Part shown: positions 17,666-25,424 of the stretch, piece by piece | Layout: each line of letters starts with the position of its first letter | Numbering within the stretch: the stretch's first letter is position 1 | DNA from: Paenibacillus sp. CF384 | Lineage (GTDB): Bacteria; Bacillota; Bacilli; Paenibacillales; Paenibacillaceae | Direction of reading: 5' to 3' | NCBI RefSeq assembly: GCF_900106745.1 | Contig: NZ_FNNV01000012.1 | Span: forward strand, 162,775-226,774 | Length of the DNA: 64,000 bases | Program-made: the position numbers and the translations under genes | Notes under the pieces: model-generated | The model's database searches: none | Seen by the model: the letters and a program-made list of their open reading frames with translations, nothing else | Told to the model about the DNA's origin: nothing

Positions 17666-18829
17666 CTATCCCCATACCTGCTCGAACACGCGCAGCCAAT
17701 TGCCGCCCATAATCTTCGCGATTTCTTCGTCCCGATACCCTCTTGCAACCAAGCCCCGCGTAAAGTTGATAAAATGACTGTACTTCTCCAGCCCCTTCAC
17801 CGTCTCCGTGGAAGGTCCGTCCCCTTTGGCAAAACCGAGCATCGGCGCCACATGCTCCTTGAAATGGACAAGCGCCCACTCCACATCGCTCATCGGCCAA
17901 TCGGTGCCGATCCCGACATGATCGGCGCCAACGAGCTGCACGATGTAGTCGATATGATTCAGCACATGCTCCATCGTCGTATCATTGGGATCGCCGTGTA
18001 CGAACCATGGCATGGCGAACACGCCGATCACGCCGCCCGTTGCGGCAATCGCCTTGATTTCCTCATCGCTTTTGCAGCGAGCATGCCCGTATATGGCTTC
18101 AGCTCCGGTATGCGAAGCAATAACAGGCTGAGCGGATAGGCTGCACGCATCAAGCGTCGTTTGTTTGCCGCAGTGACTTGTATCGACGATAATGCCGAGC
18201 TCGTTCATACGACCGATGAAGCGCGCGCCGAATTTGCTCACGCCGCCGTCCTTCGGTTCCATGCAGCCGGAAGCCACATAGTTCTGGTTGTTGTACGTCA
18301 GTTGTAGTATTCGGAGTCCGAAGTGATGAAGCGTATCGAGCAAATCCAAGTTTTTGCCCAGGCCATCGTTCTCCTGCGCCGTTACGATACCGGCTTTCCG
18401 TCCACTGCGCTTCGCCTCTCGAATATCCTCAGCCGTCAGCGCTTTATCCAGCCATTCCACGGCATCGAACTGGCGCTGCACGTCGCCCATGCTCGTGACG
18501 ACGCTCTCCGGGCTCGATAGATCGAGCTCCCGATTACCAGCTGTAATGCCTGAGCGGTACCATTCTTCTTGGAACTCCGCAAGCTCCCCGCGGGCAATCA
18601 TGCCTTTGATGAGTTTGGCTGGCATCATGCTGTATTCCATCGGTTGATCCCGATAGGGCTCGCATTGCTCACGCAATTGTTCGGATACTTCCGCAGGTAT
18701 CGCCTGCGGTGACAGCGGTCCTTGGAACAGCAGATCAATGATGATCATCTGCTCATGCAGCTGTCTTGCTCGCTCTTCTTCTTCCGCCGATAACGGGAAA
18801 GGGTACAGTCCCTCTGGTTGGTGCTTCAT
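17666..18829 (-). CDS. Membrane dipeptidase-type enzyme, peptidase family M19
   Basis: The 387-residue zinc dipeptidase hydrolyses dipeptides, and in this family also D-amino-acid-containing peptides and some beta-lactams. Recognisable segments are the LQLTYNNQNYVASGC region, the metal-ligand stretches GIIVDTSHCG and PVIASHTGAEAIYGH, and DHVGIGTDWP. The first HxD-type zinc motif near the N-terminus reads IIIDLLFQG instead of the usual D-x-H-x-D, so one ligand may be displaced or lost. The start follows AGGAGAGGG. The stop is 18 bases before the chosen CocE start. Confidence 0.88.
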   Translation of the reverse strand: MKHQPEGLYPFPLSAEEEERARQLHEQMIIIDLLFQGPLSPQAIPAEVSEQLREQCEPYRDQPMEYSMMPAKLIKGMIARGELAEFQEEWYRSGITAGNRELDLSSPESVVTSMGDVQRQFDAVEWLDKALTAEDIREAKRSGRKAGIVTAQENDGLGKNLDLLDTLHHFGLRILQLTYNNQNYVASGCMEPKDGGVSKFGARFIGRMNELGIIVDTSHCGKQTTLDACSLSAQPVIASHTGAEAIYGHARCKSDEEIKAIAATGGVIGVFAMPWFVHGDPNDTTMEHVLNHIDYIVQLVGADHVGIGTDWPMSDVEWALVHFKEHVAPMLGFAKGDGPSTETVKGLEKYSHFINFTRGLVARGYRDEEIAKIMGGNWLRVFEQVWG

Positions 18830-18844
18830 GTTGAATGCCCTCTC

Positions 18845-19825
18845 CTACAAGTCAATTGGTGTGCCTTTATGTAAACGAATCGCTTCTTTCAAGATAAATC
18901 CGGCCGCCGCCAAATCCTCACTCGCCAGTCCAAGCGCCTTGAACAACGTAATCGCCTGTGCCGAGCTTCGACCTTGCTCGCTGCCTATCAGCAGTTCGCC
19001 AAGCTCGCCTCGAATATGCGCCTCCGTAATCACGCCTTCCGCAAGCGGAATAAGGTAATCGCCTGCTTCGTTGACGGCCGATTCCCTGCGATCCACATAC
19101 AGCTCCGAACGCCGCACGAGCTCGGAGTCCAGCTCCCTGTCCTTCGCTCGGCATGCCCCTACCGCGTTGACATGCGCGCCCTCCTTGACCCATTCGCCTT
19201 GGATAACAGGGGTCGCTGATGCCGTAACGGTGCAAATAATATCGGCCTCTGCCACGGCTTGCTCCGCAGTCGGCATCGTTTCTACGATGACTTGCGCGCC
19301 GAAGCGCTGCTCGGTCTCCAGCTTAAGCTGCGCCGCATGGGCCGGATTCGGCCCCCAAATTGCAATGCGCTTAATCGGCCGCACAAGCAGCATCGCTTCA
19401 ATATGACTGCGCGCTTGCTCGCCGGTCCCAATGACCGCAAGCACTGCTGCGTCTTCGCGTGCGAGCAGCTTCGTCGCAGCTGCGCTGACTGCCGCAGTAC
19501 GGATGGCCGTAATCTGCCTGCCATCCACGATGGCTTCGAGCTCTCCCGTAACCGCATTGAACAGCGATACAAACCCTTGATGCGACGGTAATCGCTTCGC
19601 ATGATTGTCCGGGAAGACGGTAATGATTTTGGCGCCGACCTTCTCCTCCCGCTTCAAGTACGCAGGCATGAGTCCCATTAAATTGCCCCCGTGTACCGGA
19701 ACAACGCTTCGCAGGGATTGCACCGCTTCTCCCGTAGTCAGGTCAGCCAGCACCTCTTCCATAATGCCGATACATCCCTGCATGGTCAGCAGTTCTTTGA
19801 CTTCTCTCTGTGTAATAACCAACAT
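18845..19825 (-). CDS. Ornithine cyclodeaminase / mu-crystallin family protein
   Basis: The 326-residue NAD(P)-dependent enzyme belongs to a family including ornithine cyclodeaminase, alanine dehydrogenase (archaeal) and ketimine reductases. Visible features are the substrate-binding IITVFPDNHAKRLPSHQG, GRQITAIRTAAVSAAATKLL and the dinucleotide fold VIGTGEQARSH. The start at 19825 (MLVITQREV) follows AGGTGA; a GTG nine bases further upstream overlaps that site. It is the first gene of the cluster with the M19 dipeptidase and CocE hydrolase, 15 bases before the dipeptidase start, so an amino-acid or peptide-conjugate pathway is likely. Confidence 0.88.
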   Translation of the reverse strand: MLVITQREVKELLTMQGCIGIMEEVLADLTTGEAVQSLRSVVPVHGGNLMGLMPAYLKREEKVGAKIITVFPDNHAKRLPSHQGFVSLFNAVTGELEAIVDGRQITAIRTAAVSAAATKLLAREDAAVLAVIGTGEQARSHIEAMLLVRPIKRIAIWGPNPAHAAQLKLETEQRFGAQVIVETMPTAEQAVAEADIICTVTASATPVIQGEWVKEGAHVNAVGACRAKDRELDSELVRRSELYVDRRESAVNEAGDYLIPLAEGVITEAHIRGELGELLIGSEQGRSSAQAITLFKALGLASEDLAAAGFILKEAIRLHKGTPIDL

Positions 19826-20009
19826 GCGATTCACCTGTTTCTTTATTTGCTCGTTCCAGTATAGCAGAATCTAGGTTACCTTTACTCGAACTCAAGCACC
19901 ATGAAACGTTATGGCTCGCCGCTGGGCATTGTTTATACTTTTTTTAGAACTGGTTTATGGAATATTTACGGGTAGATACTACAATGAAATGGAAGGAGGC
20001 TTCTACGCC

Positions 20010-21548
20010 ATGTCCATCCGAACGAAATTATTATTCTCTTATATTGCGATGATTGTGATTCCGGTCCTGCTTCTTGGTATTACGGTCACCTTAGCGGCAA
20101 ATGTCTTCAAACAGGATATGACTTCCCAAAGCGAAGATGCGCAAAGCCATGTGCCGTTTGCCGAAATCCGCGACTTGTTCAGCGGACGCAGCGAGCTCGC
20201 CTCCGGCCTTCGGTTCGTTGCCCAGCATGATCCGAAGCTGCTCAGCGACCCCGCATTCCTTGCTTCGACGGAGTCCGAGCTGGCTAAGGTAGACGCTGGC
20301 ATGGTTATTATGGGCGATAAGGCCGCAGCTCCCTTCTATACGTCTCCGGGACTGTCAGCCGAGGAAGTTATTGCCCAAATACAAGGCGGCAGCAGTGAGG
20401 AAAACGGCCATCGTCATATCGATCGTCCGGGACCGCCGAGCGGCAATAGCCTTGATCAAATCACCTATACGCGTCCGGACGGCAAGCCCGGCTCGATTAT
20501 CATCGTATCCGATATGGAAGCGGTCGCGCATTTCTTCAAGAGGTTCATCCCGACCGTGCTTCTGGCATTGCTTCTTGCACTCGTGCTGACGAACGGCGTC
20601 CTCACGTTCTTCGTCTCCCGCAGCATCATTAAGCCGCTGCACGCCCTGCGGGATGCCGCGGGACAAATCCGCGAAGGCCGGCTGGACCACGCGATTCATC
20701 TGCAGCGCAAGGATGAAATCGGACAGCTTGGATCGGCCTTCGAGGAGATGCGTATCCGACTGAAAGGATCGATTAACGCGCAGCTGCAGCTGGAACAAAG
20801 CCGTAAGGAGCTTCTTGCGAACATCTCTCACGACTTGAAGACGCCGATCACCGCTATCCAAGGCTGCGTCGATTGCCTGCGCGAAGGCGTTGCCGATACG
20901 GAGGAGAAACGCAGCAAATACATCGATATGATCGGCGGAAAAACGACCGATATGAATCGGATGATTGAAGAGCTGCTGCTGTACTCCACGCTGGATATCG
21001 GCAAGCTGCCATTCCGGTTTGAGACGCTGGACGTCGCGGAGTATCTCCGCCTTACCGTCGATGAGCTGAAGCTGGACCCTCGGCTGAGCGGAGCCGAGAT
21101 CCAGTTCCGCAACAACGCGGCAGCAACGAGTGCAGGCCAACCACTGCTCGTTCGAGCGGACCGCGAGAAGCTGCATCGGGCAATCTTTAACATCGTCAAT
21201 AACAGCATTAAATATATGGACAAAACACCGCGCGTACTGATGATTGAGCTGAGTGGCGAAGAGCGTCATTCCTCCACCGCAGCTATCACCATCTCAGATA
21301 ATGGCACTGGCATTTCGGCCGAAGCGCTGCCCCAGGTGTTCGACCAGTTCTATCGGGCAGAGTCATCGCGCCGTCCGGATGCGGGCAGCAGCGGTCTTGG
21401 GCTTGCTATCGTGAAACAAATTATAGAGGAGCATGGAGGTACGGTAGAAGCCAGAAGCCGCGAGGGCGAAGGGACAGCAATCACACTTCGTCTCCCTGCC
21501 GTGCAGCGAGTACGCTTGTCATCTGAAGAAGGGGAGGAGCCGCAATGA
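20010..21548 (+). CDS. Sensor histidine kinase with HAMP domain
   Basis: The 512-residue membrane kinase has a first transmembrane helix at about residues 8-30, an extracellular region of about 150 residues and a second helix near 180-200. These are followed by HAMP, HisKA with phospho-accepting His274 in LANISHDLKTPITA, and an HATPase domain with N box (FNIVNNSIKYMD), ISDNGTGIS and GLGLAIVKQI. The start at 20010 lies 10 bases after GGAGG; an in-frame upstream ATG at 19911 lacks support. It overlaps the response-regulator gene by ATGA, so the pair is translationally coupled. The signal sensed is unknown. Confidence 0.95.
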   Translation: MSIRTKLLFSYIAMIVIPVLLLGITVTLAANVFKQDMTSQSEDAQSHVPFAEIRDLFSGRSELASGLRFVAQHDPKLLSDPAFLASTESELAKVDAGMVIMGDKAAAPFYTSPGLSAEEVIAQIQGGSSEENGHRHIDRPGPPSGNSLDQITYTRPDGKPGSIIIVSDMEAVAHFFKRFIPTVLLALLLALVLTNGVLTFFVSRSIIKPLHALRDAAGQIREGRLDHAIHLQRKDEIGQLGSAFEEMRIRLKGSINAQLQLEQSRKELLANISHDLKTPITAIQGCVDCLREGVADTEEKRSKYIDMIGGKTTDMNRMIEELLLYSTLDIGKLPFRFETLDVAEYLRLTVDELKLDPRLSGAEIQFRNNAAATSAGQPLLVRADREKLHRAIFNIVNNSIKYMDKTPRVLMIELSGEERHSSTAAITISDNGTGISAEALPQVFDQFYRAESSRRPDAGSSGLGLAIVKQIIEEHGGTVEARSREGEGTAITLRLPAVQRVRLSSEEGEEPQ

Positions 21549-22249
21549 ATCGAGCTCGCAAACGAATCTTGATTATCGAGGATGACCCTGTCATTGCCGA
21601 GGTGCAGAAGGACTATCTGGAAGCAAGCGGCTTCTCCGCAGACATTGCGGATCGCGGCGACCTTGGGCTCGAAATGGCGCTGCGAGGGGACGGCTATGAC
21701 CTCCTCCTGCTCGATCTGATGCTGCCTCGGATGGATGGCTATGACATATGCCGACGTGTTCGAGAAGCGAGTAACATCCCCATCCTGATCGTCTCCGCGA
21801 AGAAAGAGGAAGTGGACAAGATCCGCGGCTTCGGACTGGGAGCAGACGATTATATTCTGAAGCCATTCGGGCTCGGCGAGCTTGTTGCACGTGTCAAAGC
21901 GCATCTGGCACGGTACGACCGACTTGTCGGCAGCGGCGAATGGCGCAGAGATGAGCTGGAGCTGCATAACATTCGCATCGATCGCCAATCTCGCCGCGTG
22001 TATGTCAACGATGAGGAAGTACTCTTCACTGCCAAAGAGTACGATCTGCTGCTCTTCCTCGTCATGAATCCGAACCGGGTCTTCCGCAAGGAGGAGTTGT
22101 TCGAACGCATTTGGGGGCTGGACGCACTGGGCGATCATGCAACAGTGACCGTTCACATCAGCAAGCTGCGGGAGAAGCTCGAACGCGATCCGTCCAAGCC
22201 GCGGTATGTCGAGACGGTTTGGGGCGTCGGCTACAGATTTAACCTATAA
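21545..22249 (+). CDS. OmpR/PhoB-family response regulator
   Basis: The 234-residue protein has a receiver domain (residues 5-118) with acidic pocket E12-D13-D14, phospho-acceptor D57 and conserved Lys in VSAKKEE. It also has a C-terminal winged-helix DNA-binding domain (about 138-232) with the typical RVFRKEELFERIWG and TVTVHISKLREKLE. It is the partner of the overlapping histidine kinase. A membrane-protein gene follows 21 bases downstream and may be a target or accessory. Confidence 0.95.
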   Translation: MNRARKRILIIEDDPVIAEVQKDYLEASGFSADIADRGDLGLEMALRGDGYDLLLLDLMLPRMDGYDICRRVREASNIPILIVSAKKEEVDKIRGFGLGADDYILKPFGLGELVARVKAHLARYDRLVGSGEWRRDELELHNIRIDRQSRRVYVNDEEVLFTAKEYDLLLFLVMNPNRVFRKEELFERIWGLDALGDHATVTVHISKLREKLERDPSKPRYVETVWGVGYRFNL

Positions 22250-22270
22250 CCATTAGAGGAGCTGCGTTAC

Positions 22271-22804
22271 GTGAAAAAACTATCCTTGCAGGGACGCAGA
22301 ATCCTTCTGCTGCTGCATATCATATTTGCCGCAATTATGCTTGGCGTACAGGCGGTGTTTATCATTCTGGCGCTGACCGCTTCTGTGACCAGCGATAGTA
22401 CGGTACTGCGCGCTTGCTACTCCGTCATGAATCTGCTTGCTTCAAGCAGCGTTCGTGCCTCAACCATTGGGGTGACCGTCACCGGCATCATGCTGTCCGT
22501 GATGACTTCGTGGAAGCTGTTCCGCTACAACTGGATCATAGCTAAACAAGCGCTAACCTTACTGTGCATTGGAGTCGGCATCATCGGGTTGTACGAATGG
22601 ACGTTGAAAGGGATCGAACCGACTGTACAGGCCGGTATTGGCGCATGGCAAACAGCAGGCTTTACCGTCAATCATACGCTGCTCTGGATCGGAATTGTGC
22701 TGCAAACCGTGTCGCTCGTCGTCATGTACATCCTATCGATATGGAAGCCCGGGGGCGAGCGCCGCTCTTATCGCAAACCAATCAAGGAGGTTAAACAGAC
22801 ATGA
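22271..22804 (+). CDS. Four-helix integral membrane protein, DUF2269-like
   Basis: The 177-residue protein has four hydrophobic segments at about 10-33, 58-80, 87-106 and 135-158, short loops and a basic C-terminal tail (KPGGERRSYRKPIKEVKQT). The GTG start at 22271 is 10 bases after GAGGAG. It closes the two-component operon. No enzyme motif is seen; family assignment to DUF2269 is by pattern only. An 18-codon frame overlaps its stop. Confidence 0.7.
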   Translation: MKKLSLQGRRILLLLHIIFAAIMLGVQAVFIILALTASVTSDSTVLRACYSVMNLLASSSVRASTIGVTVTGIMLSVMTSWKLFRYNWIIAKQALTLLCIGVGIIGLYEWTLKGIEPTVQAGIGAWQTAGFTVNHTLLWIGIVLQTVSLVVMYILSIWKPGGERRSYRKPIKEVKQT

Positions 22805-22857
22805 TCCGTCTATCCAACATCATTTATTATGTATTAGCCTGGCCGGTTAGCAGATAG
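22801..22857 (+). CDS. Possible 18-residue peptide or gene remnant overlapping the membrane-protein stop
   Basis: ATG at 22801 overlaps the preceding TGA as ATGA and is 9 bases after AAGGAGG, an excellent initiation site. The frame reads MIRLSNIIYYVLAWPVSR then TAG. It may be a real hydrophobic micropeptide or what is left of a longer fourth gene truncated by the rearranged ArsR region that follows. Confidence 0.35.
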   Translation: MIRLSNIIYYVLAWPVSR

Positions 22858-22910
22858 TCCCTCTTTTTCCAGGACGGTTGTGGGCCAACTACCTTTCCTT
22901 TTGACTTTTA

Positions 22911-22950
22911 TTAATTAAGTGATTGCTTAATTAAGTGAGCACTTAATTAA
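22911..22950. promoter_or_regulatory. Operator copy A: three TTAATTAA boxes at 16-bp spacing
   Basis: TTAATTAA occurs at 22911, 22927 and 22943, exactly 16 bp apart. Neighbouring boxes form overlapping inverted repeats (TTAATTAAG/CTTAATTAA and TTAATTAAGTG/CACTTAATTAA). It is the first of three such triplets ahead of the ArsR gene. Confidence 0.75.
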
Positions 22951-23060
22951 TAGTATGACAATACAAACATATCTCCCATGGAGGAACCCAGCGCAAAGAT
23001 ATTTTACATTTCATCCGTGATAAGGAACTCATATTGGGCGCCATCCCATACTTTCCTTTC
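22951..23060 (+). pseudogene. Decayed copy of the 5' end of the ArsR gene (copy A)
   Basis: The stretch around GATATTTTACATTTCATCC and GTGATAAGGAACTC closely matches codons 13-30 of the intact ArsR gene (GATATTTTAGATTTCATCC, GTGATAAGGAGCTC). It also lies at the same distance from its operator. Small indels and an early TGA break the frame. It covers only about the first 35 codons. Confidence 0.7.
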
Positions 23061-23073
23061 CAGAAGACGCTCT

Positions 23074-23113
23074 TTATTTAAGTCGACACTTAATTAAGCT
23101 AATGCTTAATTAA
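23074..23113. promoter_or_regulatory. Operator copy B: three boxes at 16-bp spacing
   Basis: TTATTTAA at 23074 and TTAATTAA at 23090 and 23106 repeat the 16-bp period. The following bases (to about 23150) match the first dozen codons of the ArsR gene (ACAGCCTTAGCG against CAAGCCTTAGCG), so this is a second, shorter decayed copy. Confidence 0.7.
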
Positions 23114-23189
23114 TAACGTGATCGATAAACCATACAGCCTTAGCGCGACTCTTGGAGTAGAGTACTAAATGGCTTTTTCAAAAACCTCA

Positions 23190-23229
23190 TTAATTAAGTG
23201 TACTCTTAATCAAACGCATGCTAAATTAA
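23190..23229. promoter_or_regulatory. Operator copy C, directly upstream of the ArsR gene
   Basis: TTAATTAA at 23190, TTAATCAA at 23206 and TAAATTAA at 23222 keep the 16-bp period. The last box ends four bases before the ATG at 23234. This suggests autoregulation by the adjacent ArsR protein. No ordinary AGGAGG fits before the ATG. Confidence 0.65.
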
Positions 23230-23233
23230 TGAC

Positions 23234-23500
23234 ATGATCCATACAATCATTCAAGCCTTAGCGGACCCCAGGCGCAGAGATATTTTAGATTTCATCCGTG
23301 ATAAGGAGCTCGCCTCGAGCGCCATCGCATCCCATTTTTCCGTATCGCCATCGGCTATTTCACAGCATCTTAAAGTATTAGAGGAAGCTGGCCTTGTCGC
23401 TGTAAGGCGCGCCGACACCCAACGAATCTACGCCATCAGGATGGAAGGGTTTTACGAATTGAAACAGTATTTCGAGTACTTCTGGGGGGACAGCCGGTAG
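23234..23500 (+). CDS. Small ArsR/SdpR-family winged-helix transcriptional regulator
   Basis: The 88-residue protein is one winged-helix domain: IIQALADPRRRDILDFIRD, then the recognition helix region SVSPSAISQHLKVLEEAGLV and wing VRRADTQRIYAIR. No metal-binding Cys motif (ELCVCDL type) is present, so it is closer to SdpR-like non-metal members. It is preceded by a likely operator and by two decayed duplicates of its own beginning, and followed by a terminator. It is monocistronic; its regulated genes are unknown, perhaps the upstream membrane-protein operon. Confidence 0.88.
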   Translation: MIHTIIQALADPRRRDILDFIRDKELASSAIASHFSVSPSAISQHLKVLEEAGLVAVRRADTQRIYAIRMEGFYELKQYFEYFWGDSR

Positions 23501-23520
23501 GTTGCCCGCTTATACAACAA

Positions 23521-23551
23521 CAAGAGACACCGAATTTCTCGGTGTCTCTTG
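23521..23551. terminator. Bidirectional terminator between ArsR and PhyH genes
   Basis: A perfect 13-bp stem (CAAGAGACACCGA / TCGGTGTCTCTTG) with an ATTTC loop, flanked by A/T-rich sequence. It serves two convergent genes. Confidence 0.75.
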
Positions 23552-23568
23552 TGTTATTTATAAAGGGA

Positions 23569-24387
23569 TTACCACTGCCAAGGCATTTTGACAGAAGCGC
23601 CGACTCTTTCGTGTCTGAACAGGCTTTTCACAGCTGGTGATGCTTGGTCATACGCTTCTTGCGGAACGTGAATCGATCCGCCAGCACCGTACCAGTCGTT
23701 GTTGTAGATCAATGCGATGTTCGTGCGGTTCTCTTGCGTACGGTTTGGCGTACCACGGTGCCACATGCGAATGTCACGGATAACAACCGAGCCCGCAGGC
23801 ATGTAGACTTTCTCCGAGTACATCGATTTCGCAGCACGCAGCATTTCACCGTCGATGGACGTATGCTTCGTGCTCTCAGGGTCCAGATGCGTACCGCCCG
23901 GCCATACTTCAAGCGGTCCGTTCTCTTCATGAACATCCACAAGCGGGATATTCATAACCAAACTGTATGCCGGCAGCGCTACGCCCAGTGTCGGGAACAG
24001 CGGCGGAACGTCGGAGTGTACGTTTTGATAATCGGAACCTGGGCAAGCTGTATCCGAAGCGAGGTACGTACAACGAACGCCTTCGCCAAGCACAGCGTTA
24101 ATTACAGGCATTGCAAATGCGTTTGCCACCATATAGTCATTGACGAATGGTTGTAAAAAAGGTAGGTGCATCTGTGCGCGGTTCGTACCTGTATTATACC
24201 CAAATCTGTCGATATATTCATTGAAGATCGGAAGGAATGCATCCTTAATTTCTTGTACTTGTTCCTTGGACAAAACGCTTTCAAATCCGATATATCCGTT
24301 CTTGCGAATTTGCTCAATAGCTACCTCGATTGTTTCTTGCTCCGGTACACCAGTCAATTTCTCTTGCTCAGTCAATTTCAATAACAT
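23569..24387 (-). CDS. Phytanoyl-CoA dioxygenase (PhyH) family protein
   Basis: The 272-residue Fe(II)/2-oxoglutarate-type dioxygenase carries the iron-binding H-x-D in YQNVHSDVPPLF and the distal His with 2-oxoglutarate-binding Arg in IRMWHRGTPNRTQ. Length is typical. The start follows AAGGAGTGA. It is divergent from an AraC regulator; the promoter region is only about 105 bases, so the AraC protein probably controls it. The substrate is unknown; many bacterial PhyH enzymes hydroxylate amino acids, natural products or compatible solutes. Confidence 0.88.
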   Translation of the reverse strand: MLLKLTEQEKLTGVPEQETIEVAIEQIRKNGYIGFESVLSKEQVQEIKDAFLPIFNEYIDRFGYNTGTNRAQMHLPFLQPFVNDYMVANAFAMPVINAVLGEGVRCTYLASDTACPGSDYQNVHSDVPPLFPTLGVALPAYSLVMNIPLVDVHEENGPLEVWPGGTHLDPESTKHTSIDGEMLRAAKSMYSEKVYMPAGSVVIRDIRMWHRGTPNRTQENRTNIALIYNNDWYGAGGSIHVPQEAYDQASPAVKSLFRHERVGASVKMPWQW

Positions 24388-24429
24388 CGTTAATCACTCC
24401 TTGTTTGCGATTTATGTCCTGATTATACG

Positions 24430-24457
24430 TTGCAGATTCGAGGACGTATTGTATAAT
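24430..24457 (+). promoter_or_regulatory. Promoter of the AraC-type regulator gene
   Basis: TTGCAG, a 16-base spacer and TATAAT. On the opposite strand TATAAT at 24427-24422 could be the PhyH -10 box but lacks a good -35, fitting an activator-dependent divergent promoter. Confidence 0.6.
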
Positions 24458-24492
24458 GGAATCGAAATTGTAAAAAAGTCAGAAAAAAGCGA

Positions 24493-25341
24493 GTGATAAA
24501 TTTGCCAGCAACCGATAACCTCCTGTCAGGACTCGAAGAACTCATCGCCCTTATCGATTCAGAGTGGTCCTCCCTTGACCTGCATTCCTATGGCTTGTGG
24601 CGGAACCAAGGCTGGGATGGCGTCGGCCACAGCTTCGAGCTGAACTACTATATACAAGGCAGCAATGTGATTCGCCAGGACCAAGCCAGGGTAGAAGTGA
24701 AGCAGGGCGATCTGCTTTTTCTACCGGATACGATACGCAAGAGCAGCTGTGACGACGGCAGCTTCAAGGTGATTTTCTTATCGTTCTGGTTTAAGGACGA
24801 TGCGTTAAACACAAGGCTGCGCCAGATTTATAAGACCATCGCCCGTGACTCCCAGCCGCTTGCGGTGCCCGGACTTGAGGATGATTTTGTCGCGCTCACT
24901 ACGGAACTGCGCTCAGGCTTGCGTTTTCCGCATCTGCTGAAGCATCTGTTCATCCATATTCTCGTGAAAATTTACAGGGCTGTTCATATCTATCATGGCA
25001 GTAGACCGAAGCATAACAAGCATGAGCAGATGATCGGAGAGATCATCAACGAGCTGAATGAGAATTACGGCTCCGACATTTCGCTCTCTGATATTGCCGC
25101 AACCTATTCGCTGAACGAACGGTACTTGAATCATATTTTTAAAGGGGCAACCGGCATTCCGCTTGGGCGTTATCTGATGAAAATTCGCATTGAGCAGGCC
25201 AAACGGCTGCTCCGCACCACCCATCTGCAGATTACCGATATTGCGATGGATACGGGTTTTTTCGACGCCGCGCATTTCTGCAAATCGTTCAAGAAACATA
25301 CCGAATACACGCCTGCCGAGTACAAAGCACGCATGGAATAA
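24493..25341 (+). CDS. AraC-family transcriptional regulator with N-terminal cupin-like sensor
   Basis: The protein of about 280 residues has an N-terminal jelly-roll sensor (about 25-160) and a C-terminal double helix-turn-helix (about 183-280). The latter is seen as ISLSDIAATYSLNERYLNHIFKG and ITDIAMDTGFFDAAHFCKSFKKHTEYTP. The start is uncertain: GTG at 24493 has no binding site, while TTG at 24502 has GAGTGA six bases upstream. It is divergent from the PhyH gene and 83 bases ahead of an aldo/keto reductase gene, so these three probably form one regulon. Confidence 0.9.
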   Translation: MINLPATDNLLSGLEELIALIDSEWSSLDLHSYGLWRNQGWDGVGHSFELNYYIQGSNVIRQDQARVEVKQGDLLFLPDTIRKSSCDDGSFKVIFLSFWFKDDALNTRLRQIYKTIARDSQPLAVPGLEDDFVALTTELRSGLRFPHLLKHLFIHILVKIYRAVHIYHGSRPKHNKHEQMIGEIINELNENYGSDISLSDIAATYSLNERYLNHIFKGATGIPLGRYLMKIRIEQAKRLLRTTHLQITDIAMDTGFFDAAHFCKSFKKHTEYTPAEYKARME

Positions 25342-25424
25342 GCAGTGCGCTTGAATCTCGCATGCTTGTATGTCACAATCTTCTGTAGGACTATACCTTT
25401 TCGCAAATTAGGAGGATGAAACGA

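Noticed and set aside
17649..17900. N-terminal extension of the CocE hydrolase into the dipeptidase gene.
   Set aside because: The extra residues overlap the M19 coding sequence in another frame and look unlike protein; the start at 17648 fits better.
20355..22156. Minus-strand frames opposite the histidine kinase and response regulator.
   Set aside because: The plus-strand genes carry complete family motifs; the antisense proteins do not.
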